Part shown: positions 1-8,463 of the stretch, piece by piece
Layout of the letters: every line of letters begins with the position of its first letter
Numbering within the stretch: the first letter of the stretch is position 1
NCBI RefSeq assembly: GCF_007558725.1
Contig: NZ_VLPL01000002.1
Location: 310,001-374,000, forward strand
Direction: 5' to 3'
From: Fluviicola chungangensis
GTDB lineage: Bacteria; Bacteroidota; Bacteroidia; Flavobacteriales_D; Crocinitomicaceae
Length of the DNA: 64,000 nt
Translations under genes and position numbers: made by a program
Notes under the pieces: generated by a model
The model's input: only the letters and a program-made list of their open reading frames with translations
The model's database searches: none
Told to the model about the DNA's origin: nothing

Positions 1-924
1 GTAATTCAGCAATTGCCGGAAGAACTGAAAAATCCGGTTTGTTTGTTTTACCTTATTTTAAGAGGACTTGATACCATTGAAGATGATATGAACATCGACA
101 ACGCTGTCAAGAAGGAAATGCTCCTTAGCTTTGCTGACCGCATAAATGAAGAAGAATTTAATCTTGAAAATGTCGGAGATACCCAGGATTACCGGGATCT
201 GATGCTTCATTTCGATAAAGTCATCCGCGAATACCAAAAACTTGGACCGCAATACAAAGATGTGATTACCGAGATCACCCGCGAAATGGCAATCGGGATG
301 AACAAGTATGCGCATGAAACCGTTGAAAGTTACGAAGATTGGGACGATTACTGTTATTACGTTGCCGGATTGGTGGGAATCGGTTTGAGCAGGTTGTTTT
401 TGGCCTCTGAATTAGAGACCAGCGTGAAGCTCTCCGATAAAAATCTCAGTAACGAAATGGGATTGTTTCTTCAAAAGACAAATATCATTCGTGATTTTGC
501 AGAGGATCTGGAACAGGGACGTATTTTCTGGCCGGAGGAATCCTGGAAAAATAAAGCAAGAACATTAGAAGAATTGCAGGCAGATGAAAAAAGCGGGCTT
601 GCCGCATTGAATGAGGTTGTACTCAATGCATTCGAACATGTGCCTGCCTGTCTTGAATTCCTGGAGTGCTTAACCAATCAGCAAGTTTTTCGTTTTTGTG
701 CCATCCCGCAACTGATGGCTGTTGCAACATTGAAAGAACTGTATAATAATCCGCTGGTCCTGCATCAGAATGTGAAGATCAGAAAAGGAAAAACGGCTAA
801 ATACTTTATTGCCATCCAGGATTATAACAGTACAAAGAAAGAATTTATCTCTGTTTTGGAGAGTTTAGAGAAAATAGATCGTACAGGTAAAATCAAGTCA
901 ATATTAGCCAAAATTAAGAAATGA
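1..924 (+). CDS. Squalene synthase, 5'-truncated by the window edge
   Basis: The enzyme joins two farnesyl diphosphates head to head into squalene. The frame is open from base 1, so the N-terminus (probably a few tens of residues) lies outside the window. The first visible segment carries the aspartate-rich motif DTIEDDM (visible residues 24-30), preceded by CLFYLILRGL, and this resembles eukaryotic squalene synthase more than bacterial HpnC/HpnD. A second motif, IIRDFAEDLEQGR, follows near visible residue 165. The segment YCYYVAGLVGIGLSRLF is also typical of the family. The C-terminus is Lys-rich and lacks the membrane anchor of the eukaryotic enzymes. The stop overlaps the squalene epoxidase start (ATGA), which implies translational coupling. 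Phytoene synthase is the alternative, but the neighbours argue for squalene. Confidence 0.9.
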   Translation, partial: VIQQLPEELKNPVCLFYLILRGLDTIEDDMNIDNAVKKEMLLSFADRINEEEFNLENVGDTQDYRDLMLHFDKVIREYQKLGPQYKDVITEITREMAIGMNKYAHETVESYEDWDDYCYYVAGLVGIGLSRLFLASELETSVKLSDKNLSNEMGLFLQKTNIIRDFAEDLEQGRIFWPEESWKNKARTLEELQADEKSGLAALNEVVLNAFEHVPACLEFLECLTNQQVFRFCAIPQLMAVATLKELYNNPLVLHQNVKIRKGKTAKYFIAIQDYNSTKKEFISVLESLEKIDRTGKIKSILAKIKK

Positions 925-2237
925 GCACAGGTGAATTTGATATTATAGTAATTGGTGCCGGAGTTGCAGGAGGAGTGTTTGCTGCCTCTCAACCCGCAGG
1001 CACACGTATCCTGGTCGTGGAGCGAGATCTTTCTGAACCGGACAGGATTATTGGAGAATTAATGCAGCCCAGAGGAATTCAGGCGTTGAATGAGCTGGAA
1101 CTCGGTCACTTACTGGAAGGGATTGATGCACAGGAAGTCAATGGTTATAACCTCATTAAAGGGAACGAACGTTTCATCATCAAATACGACGAAGTTCAAA
1201 AAGGAATCAAGGGAGTTGGTTTGAGAAACGGAAAATTCCTGACGAATATCCGGAAAGAACTTGAAAAAAGAGAGAACATCACCGTTGTTCAGGGGAACGT
1301 TACTCAAATCCTGCAGGAAAATAACGCCATCGTGGGTGTAAGTTATACGCAGGAAGACGGAACAAATGTGTCGCAATATGCAAAACTGACGATCGTTTGT
1401 GACGGGCCCATGTCCTTACTGCGTGACAAGTTGAGCAAGGTAAACAAAAAAGTTACTTCCTATTTCATGGGATTGGTCCTGAAAGACCTGGAATTGGAGT
1501 TCCCGTCTTACGGTCATATGATTGTTACCGGTGATTTTCCGATCCTGGTTTACCCGATCCATACCAATGCCTATCGGATCTTAATTGATTATCCGGGTGG
1601 AAAAGCTCCTAAAATGGGGAAAGAGTCTATCGAACGATTGAAAGAAAGTGTCGTAAAAGTACTGCCTCAAGAGATGATCGGTTCATTTTTAAAGGCAATG
1701 GATGAGGATGAGCTAAAAGTTATGCCGAACCATTCCATGAAGAACCAGGCATTTCGAATGAAAGGTGCAGTTCTTTTGGGCGATTCATTAAATATGAGAC
1801 ATCCGTTAACGGGTGGTGGAATGACAGCAACCTTTTCAGACATCCTTTGTCTGAACGGTGAATTGGCTGGAATTGATTTCCGGGATGAAACCAAATTGGA
1901 ATCTGCCGTTAATGAGTATTATAAGAACAGAGGGAAAGATGTTGAAACAATCAACATTTTGGCAAACGCTTTGTATGAGGTGTTTACAGATGGTGAATTA
2001 AAAGAAGCATGTTTTGAATATTTACAGAAGGGCGGAGAACAGGCTACAGGCCCGCTTTCCATTCTTTCGGGGATAAACAGGGACAAGCAATTTTTGCTGA
2101 AACACTTTTTTAAAGTGGCGATGCAGCATCCGGTCCGTTTTATTACGAAACCGGCAAAACAAATACGTTTATATAAAAATGCAACCAGAATTATTCGTCC
2201 GATTTTAAAGGATGAAGGAGTTTCGGCAATGATATAA
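921..2237 (+). CDS. Squalene epoxidase (squalene monooxygenase)
   Basis: This FAD monooxygenase would use O2 to convert squalene to 2,3-oxidosqualene. The N-terminal dinucleotide fold DIIVIGAGVAGG (residues 7-18) starts the protein at once, with no membrane anchor ahead of it. A DG motif (CDGPMSLLRDKL, about residue 160) and a GD motif (LLGDSLNMRHPLTGGGM, about residues 285-301) follow. The stretch NMRHPLTGGGMT is a hallmark of squalene epoxidase and is nearly identical in the animal and fungal enzymes. The length of 438 residues matches the catalytic part of the family. It overlaps squalene synthase upstream (ATGA) and the isomerase downstream (TAATG). The substrate follows from the motif together with the cyclase encoded in the same operon. 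Confidence 0.92.
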   Translation: MSTGEFDIIVIGAGVAGGVFAASQPAGTRILVVERDLSEPDRIIGELMQPRGIQALNELELGHLLEGIDAQEVNGYNLIKGNERFIIKYDEVQKGIKGVGLRNGKFLTNIRKELEKRENITVVQGNVTQILQENNAIVGVSYTQEDGTNVSQYAKLTIVCDGPMSLLRDKLSKVNKKVTSYFMGLVLKDLELEFPSYGHMIVTGDFPILVYPIHTNAYRILIDYPGGKAPKMGKESIERLKESVVKVLPQEMIGSFLKAMDEDELKVMPNHSMKNQAFRMKGAVLLGDSLNMRHPLTGGGMTATFSDILCLNGELAGIDFRDETKLESAVNEYYKNRGKDVETINILANALYEVFTDGELKEACFEYLQKGGEQATGPLSILSGINRDKQFLLKHFFKVAMQHPVRFITKPAKQIRLYKNATRIIRPILKDEGVSAMI

Positions 2238-3256
2238 TGGAGAAAATAGAACACGAATCGCTTGAAGCAGCAGACTTAAGAAAACAGAATCATCTGGATT
2301 TGGCTTTTGCTTCGCAAAGTGCTTTATCGGATGGTCGTTTTTATTACGAGCCCATGTTGGAGGGGCATCCCGAACAGTCAGACCTGTCTATTCAGCTGGG
2401 AAAGAAAACCATGCGGTACCCGGTTTGGATTTCAAGTATGACGGGCGGTACATCCGCTGCGGGACCAATCAACAAAATGTTGGCAAAAACGGCCGGTAAA
2501 TACGGTTTTGGTATGGGGCTGGGCTCTTGCCGGATTATTTTGGAAGACAATACGTATTTCGATGACTTTAACCTGCGCCCGATCCTGGGGGATGCGTCTC
2601 CGCTATACGCCAATGTGGGAATTGCTCAAATTGAACGGTTAATTGACAAAGGTCAGGCTTCCAAATTAAAATCATTGGTAGAAAAGCTTGATGCGGATGG
2701 GTTGATCGTGCACGTGAATCCCCTGCAGGAATGGCTTCAGCCGGAAGGTGATTTGATTCAACGCTCTCCGCTTGTTACCATCAAGCAGTTGCTGAATGAA
2801 ATCGACACAAACATCATTGTGAAGGAAGTCGGTCAGGGATTTGGTCCTGAAAGCATGAAAGAATTATTGAAATTGCCGATTTTGGCAATCGACTTTGCTG
2901 CAAACGGCGGAACAAACTTCTCCAAATTGGAATTGCTCCGTAACGAACCGTTGAAAGCTCATTATGAAGACGTGATTGCGTTGGGACATTCTGCTTATGA
3001 AATGGTCGATTTTTTAAATCAGTCAATCCAAGAACTGGGGTCTGAACGTAAATGTAATCAGGTAATTATAAGTGGCGGAATAAAAAACTTTTTGGATGGT
3101 TATTATTTAACCTCCAAGGCAACTATCCCCGCGATTTATGGTCAGGCAGCGCCGTTTTTAAAGCACGCAAATGAATCACAGGAAGCCTTGGATACCTTTG
3201 CTGAAATACAAATAAAAGGTTTACTAATGGCTCAAAAATTTCTAAAAATAAGATAA
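2237..3256 (+). CDS. fni: Type 2 isopentenyl-diphosphate delta-isomerase
   Basis: This FMN enzyme interconverts IPP and DMAPP. Its 339 residues form a TIM barrel with the family motif PVWISSMTGGT (about residues 58-68), an asparagine/glycine-rich FMN-binding segment (PLYANVGIAQ), AANGGTNFSKLE, and the phosphate-binding IISGGIKNFLDGYYL near the C-terminus. It is unrelated to the type 1 (Nudix) isomerase. Start and stop each share one base with the neighbouring genes (TAATG), so the reading frames are coupled. It supplies DMAPP to the prenyl diphosphate synthase encoded later in the operon. Confidence 0.92.
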   Translation: MEKIEHESLEAADLRKQNHLDLAFASQSALSDGRFYYEPMLEGHPEQSDLSIQLGKKTMRYPVWISSMTGGTSAAGPINKMLAKTAGKYGFGMGLGSCRIILEDNTYFDDFNLRPILGDASPLYANVGIAQIERLIDKGQASKLKSLVEKLDADGLIVHVNPLQEWLQPEGDLIQRSPLVTIKQLLNEIDTNIIVKEVGQGFGPESMKELLKLPILAIDFAANGGTNFSKLELLRNEPLKAHYEDVIALGHSAYEMVDFLNQSIQELGSERKCNQVIISGGIKNFLDGYYLTSKATIPAIYGQAAPFLKHANESQEALDTFAEIQIKGLLMAQKFLKIR

Positions 3257-4566
3257 TGGAATTAATAGAAGGGTTCTCGAAAAAGAACAAGCAGGAGAAG
3301 TTGGAGGCGATCACTAAATTTTGTAAGTCTCCGGAAGAAACAATGGAGCTTTTTAAAAGTTTTGATCACCCGAATGCTGCTGTTCAGGAAGTGATTAATG
3401 AGTTTAGTGAAAACACGATTTCAAATTTCCACTTACCTTACAGTATTGCTCCGAACTTTTTGATCAATGGAAAGACGTTTGCTGTTCCGATGGTAATTGA
3501 AGAAAGTTCGGTGGTTGCAGCTGCTTCAAAAAGTGCCAAGTTCTGGTATTCTTTGGGAGGGTTCCACACGGAAATCGTGGATACGGAAAAAGTGGGCCAG
3601 GTCCATTTCTTGTGGCACGATGATGTGGAAAAACTCATCAGCCGTTTTGATGAACTAAAACAGCTTTTCATCCAGGGTTCGGAAGATATCACCGTGAATA
3701 TGCGTAATCGTGGAGGCGGGATCAAGGATATTGTTCTCAAAGACCTTTCCGACAGAGAACCGGGATTGATGCAGTTGTTTGTTACTTTTGAAACGATCGA
3801 TTCCATGGGCGCAAACTTCGTGAACTCCTGCCTGGAAAGATTCGCGGAAATTTTCAGAAACTGGCACCAAAATCAGGCAGACCTGAAAAAAGACGGCCTG
3901 GAGATCATCATGTCCATCCTTTCGAACCTCACACCCAATTGCGTGGTGAAATGCTGGGTGGAAACAGATGTCAAAAACCTGGATGGAATTGTACCGGGTG
4001 TTTCGGGGAAAGAGTTTGCAAAAAAATTCCATACGGCCGTGAGAATTGCACAAGTGGATCCTTATCGTGCAACGACACACAACAAAGGGATTTACAACGG
4101 TGTTGATGCAGTAGTGTTGGCAACCGGAAATGACTTTAGAGCAGTTGAAGCCTGCGGTCATGCATATGCGAGTATCAGTGGACGGTATACTTCTTTAACG
4201 AACTGTACGATTGACAACGATATCTTCCGTTTTGAGCTCACGTTGCCTATTGCAATGGGAGTAGTTGGCGGATTAACCAACTTACATCCGCTGGTGAAGT
4301 TATCGCATCAGATATTGGATTTCCCGAATGCAAGAGAATTGATGGGAATAGCCGCCGCCGCCGGATTGGCAAATAATTTTGGAGCGGTTAAGTCTTTGAC
4401 AACCACCGGGATTCAGCAGGGACATATGAAAATGCACTTGTTCAATATCATGAACCAATTGGAAGTGAAAAAAGAAGACCGCGATAAAATAGTTGCTTAC
4501 TTCAAAGACAAAAATGTCTCTGTATCTGCAGTTCGTACGTATGTTGAATCTCTTCAATTAGTTTGA
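3256..4566 (+). CDS. mvaA: Hydroxymethylglutaryl-CoA reductase
   Basis: It reduces HMG-CoA to mevalonate and is the first committed step of the pathway encoded here. The 436 residues contain the catalytic Glu region PMVIEESSVVAAASKSAKF (Glu near residue 82), the dinucleotide-type motif DSMGANFVN, the substrate loop THNKGIYNGVDAVVLATGND, and the catalytic His in QQGHMKMHL near residue 388. Length and motifs fit the soluble class II enzyme rather than the membrane-anchored class I form. Cofactor choice (NADH or NADPH) cannot be read from sequence by eye. No HMG-CoA synthase is visible, and it may lie left of the window or elsewhere. Confidence 0.93.
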   Translation: MELIEGFSKKNKQEKLEAITKFCKSPEETMELFKSFDHPNAAVQEVINEFSENTISNFHLPYSIAPNFLINGKTFAVPMVIEESSVVAAASKSAKFWYSLGGFHTEIVDTEKVGQVHFLWHDDVEKLISRFDELKQLFIQGSEDITVNMRNRGGGIKDIVLKDLSDREPGLMQLFVTFETIDSMGANFVNSCLERFAEIFRNWHQNQADLKKDGLEIIMSILSNLTPNCVVKCWVETDVKNLDGIVPGVSGKEFAKKFHTAVRIAQVDPYRATTHNKGIYNGVDAVVLATGNDFRAVEACGHAYASISGRYTSLTNCTIDNDIFRFELTLPIAMGVVGGLTNLHPLVKLSHQILDFPNARELMGIAAAAGLANNFGAVKSLTTTGIQQGHMKMHLFNIMNQLEVKKEDRDKIVAYFKDKNVSVSAVRTYVESLQLV

Positions 4567-5466
4567 TTGACAGTCACGGAAAATAAAATATGTACCTATG
4601 AGGCATCAGGAAAACTGATGCTTTTTGGTGAATACCTGGTCCTGAACGGATCGGACTGCCTGGCTTTTCCCTTAAAGTTCGGCCAGACACTTTCTGTAAC
4701 GAAATCTGGCGCGCTCACCTGGGAAAGCTATTCCAAGCATGGAAGGTGGTTTTTTGTTTCCATGGACAGCGATTTCACGATTCTGGATACCAATAACGAG
4801 GAAGCAGCGGAAATTTTGAGAAAGTTGTTCGTTGTGATCCGGGCAGAAAAACCCGATCTGGATTTCCGTCAGCAATTCAGGGCAGAGGCAAATTTTGAAT
4901 TAAATTGGGGACTTGGTTCCAGTTCAACCCTCATCAGCTTATTGAGCCAATGGTCGGGTGTGGAAAGCAGGAAACTGCTTGATGTATCTTTCGGTGGTTC
5001 GGGTTACGATGTTGCTTGCGCAACGGCTGCAGGTCCGATCATCTATGCCAGTGGAAAAGTTAAAAAGGAAGTGAGCCTCCCCGAATCAATAACTGATAAG
5101 CTGTTGTTTGTCTATTTGGGAAATAAACAAAACTCGCGCGAAGAAATCAAACGGTTCAAAGACCGGAAAGTGGATCAGTACCACATCGACACCATGAATG
5201 GGTTGATCTCAAATGCATTACAAACGAATGATATAGCGGTTTTTGAGAAGCAATTGGACCTTTCCGAAGAATTGATTTCACCAATTATAGGGACTACTAA
5301 ATTAAAAGAGCGTTTATTTGCAGATTATCCGCATAGTATTAAATCACTGGGAGCCTGGGGAGGAGATTTCTTTATGGCAACTTACAGGGATCTGAGAACG
5401 GCAAAAAGCTATTTCGAAGCAAAAGGATATGATGTATTATTTACCTATCAGGAATTCATAAAATAA
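4567..5466 (+). CDS. GYDIA-type GHMP kinase, candidate phosphomevalonate kinase
   Basis: A 299-residue GHMP-superfamily kinase. It shows the N-terminal motif GKLMLFGEYLVLNGSD, the ATP loop NWGLGSSSTL (about residues 113-122) and the clade-defining segment GSGYDVA (residues 144-150; GYDVA here instead of GYDIA). It sits between HMG-CoA reductase and diphosphomevalonate decarboxylase, and the operon holds no other candidate for phosphomevalonate phosphorylation, so that role is inferred. The start must be TTG at 4567, directly after the reductase stop, because no ATG precedes the conserved GEY motif. The stop abuts the next ATG with no gap. Substrate is not proven by sequence. Confidence 0.82.
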   Translation: MTVTENKICTYEASGKLMLFGEYLVLNGSDCLAFPLKFGQTLSVTKSGALTWESYSKHGRWFFVSMDSDFTILDTNNEEAAEILRKLFVVIRAEKPDLDFRQQFRAEANFELNWGLGSSSTLISLLSQWSGVESRKLLDVSFGGSGYDVACATAAGPIIYASGKVKKEVSLPESITDKLLFVYLGNKQNSREEIKRFKDRKVDQYHIDTMNGLISNALQTNDIAVFEKQLDLSEELISPIIGTTKLKERLFADYPHSIKSLGAWGGDFFMATYRDLRTAKSYFEAKGYDVLFTYQEFIK

Positions 5467-6522
5467 ATGGAAACAGACAAGGAATTGATGAATAAAGTAA
5501 AAGTAACGTGGCGTTGCCCGTCTAATATTGCAATTGTTAAATACTGGGGGAAAAAGGGAAATCAAATCCCTTGTAATTCTTCATTAAGTTTGACTTTGTC
5601 AAATTCATTTACGGAAGTTGAAGCAGAATTATCCGAAAAAACAACGGATGAAGTGGTCCAGTTGGCCTACTACTTTGAAGGAAAAATAAATGAACAATTC
5701 GGTCAGCGTGTTGCTAAATTTTTGGTGGATAACCGGGAATTTTTCCCCTTTATAGCTGAAAAAGCAATTACCATTCATTCCTCTAACAGCTTTCCTCATT
5801 CAGCCGGGATTGCTTCTTCTGCATCTGCATTCGGTGCAATTTCGCTGGCGCTTTTAGACATAACTTATAGTCTGGAGGGGAAAGAGAAAAATGCAACTTT
5901 CTACGAAGAAGCCAGCAACCTGGCCCGATTGGGAAGCGGAAGCGCATCACGCAGCATGTTCCCGGGATTTGCTTTGTGGGGAGAAAACCAACAGATCCGA
6001 AATTCTTCGAATCAGCATGCAATTGCCATCAAAGAAGTGCATCCGGTATTTCAGAATATGAAAGATGCCATCCTGATCATCGAAGATGAACCCAAGAAAG
6101 TATCCAGCTCTGTGGGACACTCACTGATGAACAATCATCCGTATGCGGAAAACCGCTTCAAACAGGCAAACGAACGCACCGCTGAATTGGTTGAGATCCT
6201 GAAAACCGGAAACATGGAAGCATTTATCCAGCTCTGTGAATCGGAAGCATTGACTTTACATGCGATGATGATGACCTCTATGGATTATTATTTATTGGTA
6301 AAGCCGGGGACAATTACAGCCATTGAAAAATTGATGGAATTCCGCAAAGAAAGTAAGGTTCCTGTTTGTTTCACTTTGGATGCAGGTCCGAATGTGCACG
6401 TTCTTTATCCGAAAGCCTATGAAGCGGAGGTAGAAGAATTTATTGGTAACGGTCTGCGTGACACGTATAAAAAAGTCATTTTCGATGAAGAAGGAGTTGG
6501 CCCTACAAAAATGAATAGTTAA
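5467..6522 (+). CDS. mvaD: Diphosphomevalonate decarboxylase
   Basis: It performs the ATP-dependent decarboxylation of 5-diphosphomevalonate to IPP. Its 351 residues show the N-terminal substrate motif SNIAIVKYWGK, the phosphate-binding SFPHSAGIASSASAFGA, the specific SGSASRSMFPGFALW, and the catalytic Asp in FTLDAGPNVHV (Asp305, equivalent to Asp302 of the yeast enzyme). The intact Asp and Lys argue for a true decarboxylase rather than a mevalonate 3-kinase relative. The gene abuts the upstream kinase and lies 3 bp before mevalonate kinase. Confidence 0.94.
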   Translation: METDKELMNKVKVTWRCPSNIAIVKYWGKKGNQIPCNSSLSLTLSNSFTEVEAELSEKTTDEVVQLAYYFEGKINEQFGQRVAKFLVDNREFFPFIAEKAITIHSSNSFPHSAGIASSASAFGAISLALLDITYSLEGKEKNATFYEEASNLARLGSGSASRSMFPGFALWGENQQIRNSSNQHAIAIKEVHPVFQNMKDAILIIEDEPKKVSSSVGHSLMNNHPYAENRFKQANERTAELVEILKTGNMEAFIQLCESEALTLHAMMMTSMDYYLLVKPGTITAIEKLMEFRKESKVPVCFTLDAGPNVHVLYPKAYEAEVEEFIGNGLRDTYKKVIFDEEGVGPTKMNS

Positions 6523-6525
6523 CAG

Positions 6526-7467
6526 ATGGAAAGAGTTAATTCAAAAATTCTGGTGTTTGGAGAATACAGTGTGTTGCACAACGGTATGGCCCTGACAATT
6601 CCATTCAGTAAGTTTTCCGGAAAATTGTGTTACCCGAAAAATGGAGAAGAAAGTGCTATTGCGGTATTATCCAACAAAGGGATCCGGGAATTCTTCAAGC
6701 ATATTTTAGAAAATCACACGGATGAAACATTCAAATTGAATGTGAACGAGCTGTCACAGGAACTGGACAAGGGATTGTTCTTTAGAAGTGATATTCCACA
6801 GGGATTTGGTTTGGGAAGTTCCGGTGCACTGGTAGCTGCAATATTCTTGCGCTACCTGGAAAAAGCCGGCGATTTCAAAGACGAATTGAAACATTTAACG
6901 ATGGATCGCATTCAAAGCTTAAAAAGCTGCCTGGGTACTTTGGAAGGACACTTCCATGGAAAAAGTTCGGGAATTGATCCGCTCAGCATTATTATCAATG
7001 AACCATTGTTGCTCAAAGCCAACAAAGAAATTGTAAAAGTGGATATTCCCGTTTACGATGAAGCCGGAAAACACGTCCTGTTCTTGTTGAATACCGGAAT
7101 GGCCAGAAATTCCGAGAAACTGATCAAACAGTTTAATACGGCATGCAAACAGGAGGACTTTCAGAAAAAACTGGAGACGAAATTAATCGAATATGCAAAT
7201 GCGGGGATTAATGATTTCCTGAAAGGAGATACCGAAAATTTTTATCGGAACCTGGAGAAATTAGTCCGCTTCCAATTGGATGAAATGCATTACCTGATTC
7301 CGGAAAAGTACCAAAGTATTGTGAAACAAGGGTTGGACACGAAGGAATATTATTTAAAAATTTGTGGATCCGGCGGTGGCGGATACATGATCGGGTTTAC
7401 CCAAAATTGGGAAGAAACCCAGCAATTACTGAAAGAAGAAGAATTAGAAGTTTTCTATAGATTTTAA
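6526..7467 (+). CDS. mvk: Mevalonate kinase
   Basis: It phosphorylates mevalonate to 5-phosphomevalonate. Its 313 residues carry the three GHMP motifs: SKILVFGEYSVLHNG (about residues 5-19), DIPQGFGLGSSGAL (about 87-100) and KICGSGGGGYMIGF near the C-terminus. The segment GKSSGIDPLSI (about residues 145-155) matches the mevalonate-kinase clade, in which the Asp acts as catalytic base. It is separated from the decarboxylase gene by 3 bp and from the prenyl synthase gene by 3 bp. Confidence 0.9.
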   Translation: MERVNSKILVFGEYSVLHNGMALTIPFSKFSGKLCYPKNGEESAIAVLSNKGIREFFKHILENHTDETFKLNVNELSQELDKGLFFRSDIPQGFGLGSSGALVAAIFLRYLEKAGDFKDELKHLTMDRIQSLKSCLGTLEGHFHGKSSGIDPLSIIINEPLLLKANKEIVKVDIPVYDEAGKHVLFLLNTGMARNSEKLIKQFNTACKQEDFQKKLETKLIEYANAGINDFLKGDTENFYRNLEKLVRFQLDEMHYLIPEKYQSIVKQGLDTKEYYLKICGSGGGGYMIGFTQNWEETQQLLKEEELEVFYRF

Positions 7468-7470
7468 ATT

Positions 7471-8457
7471 ATGACAACAGCAACTACAATAAAACAGGAT
7501 TTGGAAATCCAGCGCAAAGCAATTATTCAATATTTGGAAACAGATGCATTGGAAGGATTTCCATCCAACTTATCTGATTCCACATACCACATCATGACAC
7601 TGGAAGGAAAGCGTTTGCGCCCGATTATGGTGTTAATGGCTGCCCAGGGATTTGGAGTAAGTACGGAAGATGCCATGTCTGCCGCAATTGCGATTGAAGT
7701 ATTCCATAATTTCACATTGGTACACGATGATATTATGGATAAAGCTTTGGTGCGCCGCGGTACCATTACCGTTCACGAGAAATACGGTGTAGACAAGGCC
7801 ATTGTAACAGGTGATGCCATGTTGCCGCATTCCGTTGGTTTATTGATCAAAGGAAATGAAGAAAAATCGACGGAGTTGTTAAAAAGTTTCCTGAAAATGG
7901 CTCAGGAAGTAATGGAAGGACAGCAATACGATATGGAATTCGAAACACAGGAAACAGTCACTGTGGAAGAATACATGAATATGATCCGCCTGAAAACATC
8001 CGTTCTGTTCGGCTGTGCTTGTGAGATCGGTGCTATTTTGGGAAATGCTTCAGTTGAAGATCAGCAAAAGCTATACGATTTCGGACTGTATACCGGCTTG
8101 GCATTCCAGATTATGGATGACTACCTGGATACGTTCGGTGATGATACATTTGGAAAACGCATCGGAGGGGATATCCTGTTGAATAAAAAGACCTTCTTGT
8201 TAATCAATGCGATGCAAAACGCCGACGCAGAACAGCAGGCGCGTATAGCAGCTTTATTCAATGAAAAGGACGAAGAAGCTAAAATCAGCGGGTTCCAGGC
8301 AATTTTTAAAGAAATCGGAGTAGCTAAGATCGCTTTGGACAAAATGGAAGAATTGCACGATAAATCGGTCGAAGCAATTATGTCTTCCGGTCTGTCTGAA
8401 GACGACAAACGGAAAATGATCGAGTTGGGTGAAATTATGCTCAGCAGAACAACTTGA
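7471..8457 (+). CDS. Polyprenyl (farnesyl/geranylgeranyl) diphosphate synthase
   Basis: A trans-prenyltransferase of 328 residues that condenses IPP with allylic diphosphates. The first aspartate-rich motif is HDDIMD (Asp86-Asp87...Asp90) and the second is MDDYLD (Asp216 onwards). A phenylalanine lies five residues before the first motif, which favours a short product (C15 or C20). The DDxxD motif has no two-residue insertion, so the archaeal-type GGPP synthase pattern cannot be excluded. FPP is inferred because squalene synthase in the same operon needs it. It is followed after 6 bp by the cyclase gene. Confidence 0.9.
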   Translation: MTTATTIKQDLEIQRKAIIQYLETDALEGFPSNLSDSTYHIMTLEGKRLRPIMVLMAAQGFGVSTEDAMSAAIAIEVFHNFTLVHDDIMDKALVRRGTITVHEKYGVDKAIVTGDAMLPHSVGLLIKGNEEKSTELLKSFLKMAQEVMEGQQYDMEFETQETVTVEEYMNMIRLKTSVLFGCACEIGAILGNASVEDQQKLYDFGLYTGLAFQIMDDYLDTFGDDTFGKRIGGDILLNKKTFLLINAMQNADAEQQARIAALFNEKDEEAKISGFQAIFKEIGVAKIALDKMEELHDKSVEAIMSSGLSEDDKRKMIELGEIMLSRTT

Positions 8458-8463
8458 TACCCG

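Noticed and set aside
3655-4161. Minus-strand open frame of 168 codons inside the HMG-CoA reductase gene
   Set aside because: Antisense shadow of a conserved gene, with no ribosome site, promoter or domain.
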